From Hymenobacter lapidarius (GTDB lineage: Bacteria > Bacteroidota > Bacteroidia > Cytophagales > Hymenobacteraceae): 64,000 bases of DNA. The stretch's first letter is position 1. Each line of letters starts with the position of its first letter. The notes under the pieces are model-generated. The model was not told the origin of the DNA. It saw only the letters and a list, made by a program, of their open reading frames with translations, and made no database searches. This document shows positions 24,368 to 34,868 of the stretch, one piece after another. The translations under genes were made by a program, and so were the position numbers. The DNA lies in contig NZ_MDZB01000096.1 of the NCBI RefSeq assembly GCF_001816145.1, positions 1 through 64,000 of the forward strand. Reading direction: 5' to 3'.

Positions 24368-27093
24368 GTGAACACTGCTTTTGCCCTGCCGCCGCTGCCC
24401 GATTTGCCCATTCTTGCGGCGCTGCCTGCTTTGCGGGCGGCCCTGGCCGCGCACAGCCGGGTGGTGCTGGAAGCTCCCCCCGGCGCGGGCAAAACCACCG
24501 TAGTGCCACTGGAGCTGCTGGCGGCCGGCTGGCGCAACCCCGCCGATAAGATTCTGGTATTGGAACCCCGCCAGCTGGCCGTGCGGGGCGCCGCGGCCCG
24601 CCTGGCCCAGCTACTCGGCGAGCCCGTGGGCCGCACCATCGGCTACCGCGTGCGGCTGGACAGCAAAGTGTCGAAAGAAACCCGGGTAGAGGTAATCACG
24701 GAGGGTATTCTGACGCGCATGATTCAGGACGACCCGGCGCTGGAAGGCGTGGCAGCCGTGGTCTTCGACGAGTTCCACGAGCGCAGCTTGAACGCGGATT
24801 TGGGCCTGGCGCTGACTCTGGATGCACAGGCGGTGCTGCGGCCCGAGCTGCGCATTCTGATAATGAGCGCCACGCTGGAAGCCCAGCGGCTGGGGCAGTG
24901 GCTGCCGGCGCCGGTGGTGTCGTCGGCCGGTTTTCTGTTCCCGATTGACACGCACTACCTCGACCCGCGGCGCGCTTCGGCGCTCTCCAACAAGCCCAAT
25001 GAGCGGCTGGCCGAGCTGGTGCCCGCGCAGGTGCGGGCGGCGCTTAGTACGCATCCCGAAGGCGACATACTGGTTTTCCTGCCCGGCGTGGGGGATTTGC
25101 AGCGCAGCGCCCGCAAGCTGACCGACTCCCTGGCCGACCACGTAGACCTGCACCTGCTGCACGGTGAGCTGCCGCTCGAAACCCAGGACGCCGCCCTGCG
25201 CCCCGCCCGCGCCGGCCGCCGCAAAGTCATCCTCGCCACCAGCATTGCTGAAACCAGCCTGACCATTGAGGGCGTGCGCGTGGTAATTGACGGCGGGTTT
25301 GCCAGGGTGCCGCGCTTTGTACCGCGCACGGGCTTTACCACCCTGGAAACCGTGCCCGTGGCCCGCGCCGCCGCCGACCAGCGCCGCGCCGCGCCGGCCG
25401 CCTGGGCCCCGGCACCTGCTACCGCCTCTGGACCGAAGCCGAGCACCACAACCTGCCGGCGCACCGCCCGCCCGAAATCCACACCGCCGACCTCAGCAGC
25501 CTGGTACTGGAGTTGGCCCTGTGGGGCGCGGCCGACCCCACCAGCCTGCGGTGGCTGGACGTGCCGCCCACCGCCGCTTTTTCCCAGGCCCGCGACTTGC
25601 TGGTGCGCCTGGGCGCTTTGGAAATAATTAAAAATGAAGAACTAAAAATCAAGAGTGGGGTGGTCAATGATGGTTTTTTGGGTATGAAAGCTCATAATTC
25701 CAGTGTAGAACAACCCACTTTTAATTCTTCATTTTTAATTTTTAATTCATCCGTGAAACCCACGGCCCACGGTCGGAAACTGGCCGCGCTGGGCTTACCG
25801 CCTCGGCTGGGCCACTTGGTGGTGCGCGGGCAGGAGCTGGGCCACGGCTCCGGCGCCGCCGCCCTGGCTGCCCTGCTGGCCGAGCGCGACTTGCTGCGCT
25901 GGGCCTCCCCCACCGACACCCGCCCCGCGCCCCCAGACCTCCGGCTGCGGCTCGAAGCCTACGCCAACGGCCGGGCGCCTCTGCCGGGCCTGGCCTTGCA
26001 CCACGCCACTCTGCAGCGCGTGCGCGACGTAGCCCGCAACCTCATGAACCGGCTGGGTCTGCGAGAGCCGTCCAGTAACCAGGCCATTATGCAGTCGCCA
26101 GTTAGCCTGCTCACCGCTTTGGCCTACCCCGACCGGCTGGCTCAGCGCGAAACCCACGACCGGCTCCGGCTCGTGACGGGCCAGCGCGTGAGCCTGAATA
26201 CCAAGGAGGTAGACCCACAGGCCACGTTTTTTGCGGTAGCGCACCTGGCCGGCACCTCGTCGGCCCCGCGGGCCACGCTGGCGGCGCCGTTGGAGCAGGA
26301 CGAGCTGGAAGTAGCTTTCGCCGACCAGATTGCCACCACCGACGAAGTGCGTTACGACCCCGCCGCCCAGCGCGTGACCGGCCGCCGCGTGCGCCGATTG
26401 GGAGCATTGCTGTTGGCCGAAACGGTGATTGGCCAACCCGAGCCGGCTTTGGTGGTGCGCGCCCTGCTCAGCTATTTGCAGGAAGTCGGCATCAGTAAGC
26501 TGAACTGGACGCCGGCGGCCCGGCAGCTGCAGCAGCGACTGGAATTTATGCGGCAGCACTTCCCGGCCTCCGAATCAACTTTGGAAGAAGAACACTGGCC
26601 GGCCTTTGATGAGGAAACGCTGGCCCAAAAGGTGGAGCAGTGGCTGGGCCCGCACCTCACCGGCATCAAAACCCTGAGCGACATGCAGCGCCTCGACCTC
26701 ACGGAGCCGCTGCTGGCGCGCCTGCCCGGCGGCTGGAACCAGCGCCAGGCCCTGGACCGCTTGGCCCCGGCCGCGTTGGAGGTTCCCAGCGGCTCGCACA
26801 TCACCCTGGACTACAGCGACGGGGCCGCGCCCGTACTGGCCGTGAAGCTGCAGGAGCTGTTCGGCTTGACCGAAACGCCCACCGTGGCCGGCGGGCGCGT
26901 GCCGCTGCTGCTGCACCTGCTCTCGCCGGGCGGGCGGCCCGCGCAGGTCACCCGCGACCTGCGCAGCTTTTGGGAGCGCGGCTATTTTGAAGTGCGCAAG
27001 GACCTGAAGGGCCGCTACCCCAGGCATCCGTGGCCTGATAAACCCATGGAACACATCCCCACCAGGCTCACCAAAAAGCGCCTGGGCCAGTAG
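24368..27093 (+). pseudogene. hrpB: ATP-dependent helicase HrpB (frameshifted, with in-frame insertion)
   Basis: HrpB is a DEAH-box RNA helicase of uncertain cellular role. The first frame (24368 to about 25390) has Walker A (APPGAGKTT), DEFH (motif II), SAT (motif III) and TSIAETSLTI. Near 25387-25391 a base is missing: restoring one G gives the motif VI sequence QRRGRAGRLGPGTCYRLW and the rest continues in another frame to 27093, ending RYPRHPWPDKPM, a typical HrpB C-terminus. A low-GC palindrome at 25624-25760 adds about 45 residues in frame after LGALE. The repaired protein would have about 908 aa, longer than usual by roughly the insert. Start is GTG. Confidence 0.88.
25624..25756. repeat. 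AT-rich palindrome inside hrpB
   Basis: AATTAAAAATGAAGAA (25625-25640) is the exact complement of TTCTTCATTTTTAATT (25725-25740), and AGTGGG/CCCACT extends the pairing around a loop. The GC content is far below that of the flanking coding sequence (over 60 percent). It has no stop in the hrpB frame and adds Asn/Lys/Ser/Phe-rich residues. Confidence 0.8.
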
Positions 27094-27159
27094 CTTGGCG
27101 CGGACTACAAAGCTCGCATTGCCTAGAAACTACTCCAGCGAGCCTGAGCAGGTCCAAAA

Positions 27160-27999
27160 TCAGCGCATTTCATTTTCGTCGAGGAATGGGCTGCCGTTGT
27201 TGCGGGGCGAATAGTGCCGGTGCAGCCAGCGGCTGAGGCCGCCCAGGCCGGGCAGCAGCACCCGCTCCGTGATGTTGGCCTGGTCTAGTTTATCGCGCAC
27301 CTCCCACTTGAGCTTGGCGGGAATCACGATGCGAAAGTATAGCTCCGGGCGGTCGGCAAGCCAGTCGTGCAGCACGCTCTGGGCCGTGCTCATCAGCGAA
27401 AACAGGGCGTACTGGTGCACAATGCGGGCATCCAGACTGGGCGGCTCCAAAAACAGCACGTAGGGCTCGGCCTGCAGCACTTCCAGCTCGCGCAGGCTGC
27501 TGCTCACGGGCTGCAGCAGCTCGGAGGTAAACACGTTGGAGCCTTCCTGCTGTAGGGCCTGGCGCAGGCGGGCGGGCAGGTGCTCGGCGGCCTTCACGTA
27601 GTTCAGGGCCCACACAATGCCGTCTTCGTGGTAGGCGTCGAGGTCGTCGGTGGCAAAGTGCAGGGCCACGTAAGGCGAGTACGTCCAGTCGAGCAGACGG
27701 GTGGGCAGGCCGTGGTGCTGGGCCAGGGCCAGCCAGTCCCAGGTGCTGGCGGCCTGGGCGGGCACGGTGGTGTCGCGGGCGTACTTGCGGAAGTTGCGCA
27801 GCAGGTGGTGCTCCAGCTCGTGGTAGTGGCCGCCGAGGCGCTGCAGGCTGGTGTCCAACTCGTAGAGGTGCGAGCGGCTGCCGCGGTACACGAAGGGCGA
27901 GCGAAACCGCCCGATGCGCCCGTCCCAGGTGTTCTGAAAAAGCAGCCGCTGCAGGTCTTCCCAGGAGGCAGCAATGTGGTCGTTGGCGGAGAGCGGCAT
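27160..27999 (-). CDS. FRG-domain protein
   Basis: This 279-aa protein carries an FRG domain, named after its F-x-R-G motif, here FVYRGSRSHLYELDTSLQR (about residue 37). A second family signature is LALAQHHGLPTRLLDWTYSPYVALHFA (about residue 90). FRG domains occur alone or next to nuclease and toxin-like modules; their biochemical role is poorly defined. ATG 27999 starts a clean N-terminus (MPLSANDHIAASWEDL); an upstream in-frame extension lacks similarity and runs into the SDR gene. No defence genes are adjacent. Confidence 0.8.
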   Translation of the reverse strand: MPLSANDHIAASWEDLQRLLFQNTWDGRIGRFRSPFVYRGSRSHLYELDTSLQRLGGHYHELEHHLLRNFRKYARDTTVPAQAASTWDWLALAQHHGLPTRLLDWTYSPYVALHFATDDLDAYHEDGIVWALNYVKAAEHLPARLRQALQQEGSNVFTSELLQPVSSSLRELEVLQAEPYVLFLEPPSLDARIVHQYALFSLMSTAQSVLHDWLADRPELYFRIVIPAKLKWEVRDKLDQANITERVLLPGLGGLSRWLHRHYSPRNNGSPFLDENEMR

Positions 28000-28091
28000 G
28001 GGGCGAAGGTACGGCGGGCGCTTTTTGGCACTAAAAAGCTCCGCAGCGGCGTGCGCGAGCTGGCGGAGGCTTTTTATACGGAAGCTACGGC

Positions 28092-28943
28092 TTACTCGCC
28101 GGCCGGAAAATCGGCAGCGTTGCCCATGGCCTCGTACTGCGCCAGCTCTTTGCTTGTGCTCTCGAACTTCTCGCGGGCGCCTTTCACGGCGGCTTTGCCC
28201 AGAGGCAGATGCAGAGGCGGGTTTTCCATGTGCACCACTTCGTACATGGCCTTGGCGGCGCGCTCGGGGTCGCCGGGCTGGCGGCCGCTGTTGCCCTGAA
28301 TGCTGCGCAGGTTTTCGCCCACGGTGGCTTGGTAATCGTCGATTTTGGTATCGACGAAGGTAGCCGACTCGCCGGCCCACTTGGTCCGGAAACCGCTCGG
28401 CTCGATGTTGGTCACCTTAATGCCCAGCGGCCCCACCTGCTGGCTCAGGCTTTCGCCAATGGCCTCAAGGGCAAACTTGCTGGCGTTGTAAATGCCCACG
28501 CCGGGGAAGGTTTTCAGGCCGCCAATGCTGGTGATGTTGAGCACGTGGCCCGCGCGGCGCTCGCGCAGGTGCGGGAGCACGGCCCGCAGCACGTGCAGCA
28601 CCCCAAACACGTTCACGTCGAACTGGCGCTGCACCTCCTCGGCCGGCACCTCTTCGATGCTGCCCATGGAGCCGTAGCCGGCGTTGTTCACCACCACGTC
28701 GAGGTGGCCAAAATGCGTAATGGCGTCGGCCACGGCCGTTTTCACCTGCGGCTCGTTGGTCACATCGCACACCACGCCGAAGGTGCGGCCAGCTTCTTTA
28801 GCGGTGAATTCTTCGGCCTGCTCAGGCTTGCGGAACGTGGCGGCTACTCGGCCGCCTTTTTCGAGTATGTAAGTGGCCAGGGCTTCGCCGAAACCGGAAG
28901 AAGCCCCGGTGATGAACCAGGTTTTGGAAGCGGAGTCAGACAT
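28092..28943 (-). CDS. Short-chain dehydrogenase/reductase
   Basis: This 283-aa classical SDR has the NAD(P)-binding TGASSGFG motif near residue 13, DVTNE, NNAGYG, catalytic Ser in NITSIGG and the YNASK Tyr-Lys pair. The Arg/Lys pattern after the second strand (FRKPEQ) suggests NADP preference. It is most like broad SDR oxidoreductases annotated without substrate. It precedes the FRG gene on the same strand with a gap of 92 bp; no biosynthetic context is visible. Confidence 0.9.
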   Translation of the reverse strand: MSDSASKTWFITGASSGFGEALATYILEKGGRVAATFRKPEQAEEFTAKEAGRTFGVVCDVTNEPQVKTAVADAITHFGHLDVVVNNAGYGSMGSIEEVPAEEVQRQFDVNVFGVLHVLRAVLPHLRERRAGHVLNITSIGGLKTFPGVGIYNASKFALEAIGESLSQQVGPLGIKVTNIEPSGFRTKWAGESATFVDTKIDDYQATVGENLRSIQGNSGRQPGDPERAAKAMYEVVHMENPPLHLPLGKAAVKGAREKFESTSKELAQYEAMGNAADFPAGE

Positions 28944-29086
28944 AAAACGGGGGTTGAAATGGTAGCCGCTAAGACGGATTGGAAGCCAAAATGTTTGATA
29001 TACGCTTTTGGTCGGCGTGCAGCAGGCCGTTGCTGTACCTTCGCATTGGACACCTCACCTGCCCCCGCCTCCCTTCTCCATATCCT

Positions 29087-32064
<2,978 letters not shown>

Positions 32065-32174
32065 ACCGGCTTGGGCAGGGCTTGTGATTCAGGGGGCAGT
32101 GGCGGCTTGTGCGGGCGCTGCCCCCGCACCACGGGCCAAAATTGTGCGGTTGAATTTGGGTAGCCGATGGTATC

Positions 32175-33743
32175 TTGCATGCCGATTGGGCGTCTGCCAA
32201 GGCGCAACGGGCTGGTATTTTTGTGTTATTCGTAGCTTCGCCTGTGCATCATCCGCTGTTGTATATTGGTTTTTTGTTTACCCTGCTCGGTGCTGGCTTG
32301 GTGCTAACCGACATTCTGAGCGTTGGGGTGGCGGCTACACCATTCTCAAGCTGGCTGCTGCTGCTGACCACGGTGGGCGTGCTGGTGGTGCTGTGGCGGC
32401 TTTTCGTCCGCCCGCCCGCGCTGGCGGCCCCCGTGGCGGCAATGGCAAAAGCCGCCGCGCCGCGCCAACTGGAAATTCAGAGCCTGCAGCGCCTGGTGCA
32501 AATCGTGCAGCATGGCCAGACTTCCGGCGAAGTGTACAGCATGCTGCTCGAGTCGGCGGTTCAGACCGTGCAGGCCGACGCCGCCTGGCTGGTTCTCCTG
32601 CCCGACCACACAAAAGTGGAGGCTGGCAAAGCCGTTCAGTACTACAACATTTCGCCGGCGCAGGCAGCCGAGCTGCAGAGCCGGCTCAGCAGCCACACCC
32701 TGCCGGATGGCGAGTACATAACCAACGACCTGAACAGCCGCCTCGGCTTTGAAGGCGCGCCACAGGCCTTCCGTTCCCTGATGCAGCTGCCGCTGCAGGG
32801 CCTGCAGTTCGACTACGGCACCCTGTATCTGCTCAAAGCAGAGCCCAACACGTTCGACAGTGATGACCTGAGCATCCTGCAAACCTTCACCAGCCAGGCG
32901 GTGCTCAGCATTGAGAACCTGGAGCTGGTACGCACGTCGCTCGAGAACCAGCGCACGCAGGAGGAGCTGAAAATTGCTTCTCAGGTACAGGACAGCCTCA
33001 TTCCCAAGAACCTGCCCACCGACAACTGGTTTGAAATCAGCTCGCACTCGCTGGCGGCTAAGGAAGTGGGCGGCGACTTCTACGACTTCCTGCACCTACC
33101 CGGCCGGCGGCTGGCCGTCATCATCGGCGACGTGAGCGGCAAAGGCGTGACGGCGGCCTTCCACATGGCCCAGATGAAGGGGATTTTCCATTCGCTGATG
33201 CAGGAAAACCCGCTGGCCAAAAACGAGCGCGACAAGTTCCCGGTGCCCAGCCGTTTTATGGCCCAGGCCAATGCTGCCCTCACGCACTGCCTCGAGAAGT
33301 CTTCCTTCATCACCTCTTCGCTCTACATCATCGACTACGAGCAGGGCGGCTTCGTGTTTGCCCGCGCCGGGCACTGCCACACGCTCTATTACCATGCCCT
33401 GCGGGAGGAAGTGTTCTATTTCGAATCCACGGGCCTCGGCTTGGGCATCATTCGGAACGAGAGCTACGAGAAGCACATCAAAAACCAGTTTTACGACTAC
33501 AGCCCCGGCGATGTGATGGTGATATACACCGACGGCATTGTGGAGGCCCGGGGCGGCAACGGCACCGACGAGTACGGCGAAGACCGGCTCAAGCTCCGCC
33601 TGGAGGAAAGTTATTTCCAGGAAGCTGAAGCTATTAAATCGTCCATCCTCGCCGACCTCAATGGCTTTACCAACGGCTTTCCCATTCACGACGACCAGAC
33701 CCTGTTGGTCATAAAATTCAAGTCTGCTCAACCCCCGCAGTGA
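32175..33743 (+). CDS. Membrane-anchored SpoIIE-type PP2C phosphatase with GAF-like sensor
   Basis: This 522-aa protein probably dephosphorylates the STAS protein encoded next. Two hydrophobic segments (about residues 28-70) are followed by a GAF-like domain (about 105-255), a coiled linker (QRTQEELKIASQVQDSLIP) and a SpoIIE/RsbU-type phosphatase domain with VGGDFYDF, IGDVSGKG, RAGHC and YTDGIVEAR, which contain the metal-binding Asp and Gly residues. The gene heads a phosphatase-STAS-kinase set with short gaps. The start is uncertain: TTG 32175 or GTG 32223; no ATG lies before the first membrane helix. Confidence 0.88.
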   Translation: MHADWASAKAQRAGIFVLFVASPVHHPLLYIGFLFTLLGAGLVLTDILSVGVAATPFSSWLLLLTTVGVLVVLWRLFVRPPALAAPVAAMAKAAAPRQLEIQSLQRLVQIVQHGQTSGEVYSMLLESAVQTVQADAAWLVLLPDHTKVEAGKAVQYYNISPAQAAELQSRLSSHTLPDGEYITNDLNSRLGFEGAPQAFRSLMQLPLQGLQFDYGTLYLLKAEPNTFDSDDLSILQTFTSQAVLSIENLELVRTSLENQRTQEELKIASQVQDSLIPKNLPTDNWFEISSHSLAAKEVGGDFYDFLHLPGRRLAVIIGDVSGKGVTAAFHMAQMKGIFHSLMQENPLAKNERDKFPVPSRFMAQANAALTHCLEKSSFITSSLYIIDYEQGGFVFARAGHCHTLYYHALREEVFYFESTGLGLGIIRNESYEKHIKNQFYDYSPGDVMVIYTDGIVEARGGNGTDEYGEDRLKLRLEESYFQEAEAIKSSILADLNGFTNGFPIHDDQTLLVIKFKSAQPPQ

Positions 33744-33764
33744 GCCTGACGTATCGCCCTCATT

Positions 33765-34094
33765 ATGAAAGTCACTGCTCAACCCACCGCCGATACGCTC
33801 ACCCTCCTGCTGGACGGCGAGCTGGACGCTAGCTCCGCCATTGTTCTTGATACTGAGCTCGCAAAACCCGATATTCTCAACTACCGCAAGGTGCTGGTCG
33901 ATTGCGCCAAGCTCAGCTACATTTCGTCGGCGGGCCTGGGGGTGTTTATCTCGCACCTGCAGCGTTTTCAGGATGCCAACGTGAAACTGGTGTTCTTCAA
34001 CATGCAGGAAAAGGTCTTTAACGTGTTTGAGATTCTGGGCCTCGACGCCCTGATGACCATCGTGTCCACCGCCGCCGAAGCCGAAGCAGCGTAA
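33765..34094 (+). CDS. STAS-domain anti-sigma-factor antagonist
   Basis: This 109-aa protein is a single STAS domain like SpoIIAA/RsbV. Conserved features are LTLLLDGELDAS, VLVDCAKLSYISSAGLGVF with the phosphorylatable Ser in ISSAGLG, and NMQEKVFNVFEILGLDALM. In the partner-switch model the dephosphorylated form binds the kinase-type anti-factor encoded next. It lies 21 bp after the phosphatase gene. Confidence 0.92.
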   Translation: MKVTAQPTADTLTLLLDGELDASSAIVLDTELAKPDILNYRKVLVDCAKLSYISSAGLGVFISHLQRFQDANVKLVFFNMQEKVFNVFEILGLDALMTIVSTAAEAEAA

Positions 34095-34096
34095 AA

Positions 34097-34195
34097 AAGT
34101 TAAGAGTTGGGAGTTAAAAGTTAAGAGTTGAATCCGTCCTCCTGGTCATTTCAAATCTTCAATTCCCAACTCTTAACTCCTAACTCCTAACTCCC
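34097..34195. repeat. TTAAGAGTT-type AT-rich inverted repeat
   Basis: GTTAAGAGTTGGGA (left) is complementary to TCCCAACTCTTAAC (right, about 34164-34177); direct repeats of the same word flank both. It fills the gap between the STAS and kinase genes and ends at the next start codon. Confidence 0.75.
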
Positions 34196-34197
34196 CA

Positions 34198-34611
34198 ATG
34201 AAGTCTGCTCTCCGCATTGCTTGCTCACGCCGCAGCCTCCAGCAGGTGCGTGACTTCGTGCGGAACCACCTCAGCAGCCGCCAGCTCCCCGAAGTCACCG
34301 TGAACCAAGTGGTTCTGGCCGTGGACGAGGTAGTGGCCAACTTCATCATCCACGCCAACGCCGAGGACGAAACCCAATTCCTGGACCTCAAGCTGGATAT
34401 GAACGACCACGACATCAACGTGGAAATTGCCGACAACAGCAGCACTGTGTACCTGCCCGGCCAGCACCAAAGCCCCGACCTGAGCGAGTACATCCGCCAG
34501 GGCCGCAAAGGCGGCATGGGCATGACGCTGGTGAATCGGCTCATGGACCGGGTCGAATTTTTTACCCGTGGCAACCACACCGTGTGCCACCTGAGCAAGC
34601 ACATTTTCTAG
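34198..34611 (+). CDS. RsbW/SpoIIAB-like serine kinase (anti-sigma regulatory factor)
   Basis: This 137-aa protein has the GHKL ATPase fold of anti-sigma serine kinases: the N-box VVLAVDEVVANFIIHA, DNSSTV (G1-like) and KGGMGMTLVNRLMDRVEF (G2). It would phosphorylate the STAS protein and sequester a target. No sigma-B-type gene is nearby, so the output partner is unknown. An AT-rich repeat separates it from the STAS gene, but order and strand support one unit. Confidence 0.88.
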   Translation: MKSALRIACSRRSLQQVRDFVRNHLSSRQLPEVTVNQVVLAVDEVVANFIIHANAEDETQFLDLKLDMNDHDINVEIADNSSTVYLPGQHQSPDLSEYIRQGRKGGMGMTLVNRLMDRVEFFTRGNHTVCHLSKHIF

Positions 34612-34641
34612 GTTGAATCCCTGAAATGATGGCTCAGCAAG

Positions 34642-34743
34642 AAGAACGCCGTGCGGGGCTTGCCTTGGTTCTTTAGCCACCACAGTAGCTCCTACTGCCG
34701 TGGCGATGAGGCCGGGGCAGGCCCGGCGAGGCGTTCTTTTTCG
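34642..34743 (+). ncRNA. Structured RNA candidate or large terminator
   Basis: AAGAACGCC (34642-34650) pairs with GGCGTTCTT (34730-34738) and runs into T-rich sequence. Inside, CGGGGCTTGCC pairs with GGCAGGCCCG-like sequence and a separate GCCACCACAGTAG/CTACTGCCGTGGC hairpin forms the top. The long, branched, nearly gap-free pairing over about 100 nt exceeds a simple terminator. It may be a small RNA with its own terminator or the 3' end of the kinase transcript. It lacks the GGAA-loop signature of SRP RNA. Confidence 0.4.
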
Positions 34744-34868
34744 TGCCCGCTGGCTTCGTGTCTGCCTAAGCTATTTCCCCCCGGAAATTAGTTAATTTCG
34801 CACCAGTATAATCATGTTCGCGCTGTTTGCTGCTTCCTCTACAGCGCTTTTGCTTCCTTCGTTTTACC

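Noticed and set aside
25624-25756. Intein inside HrpB
   Set aside because: The insert is only about 45 residues, lacks splicing-junction Cys/Ser and His-Asn residues, and is a palindrome at DNA level.
34642-34743. SRP (4.5S) RNA gene
   Set aside because: It lacks the GGAA apical loop and the conserved asymmetric loop sequence of SRP RNA.
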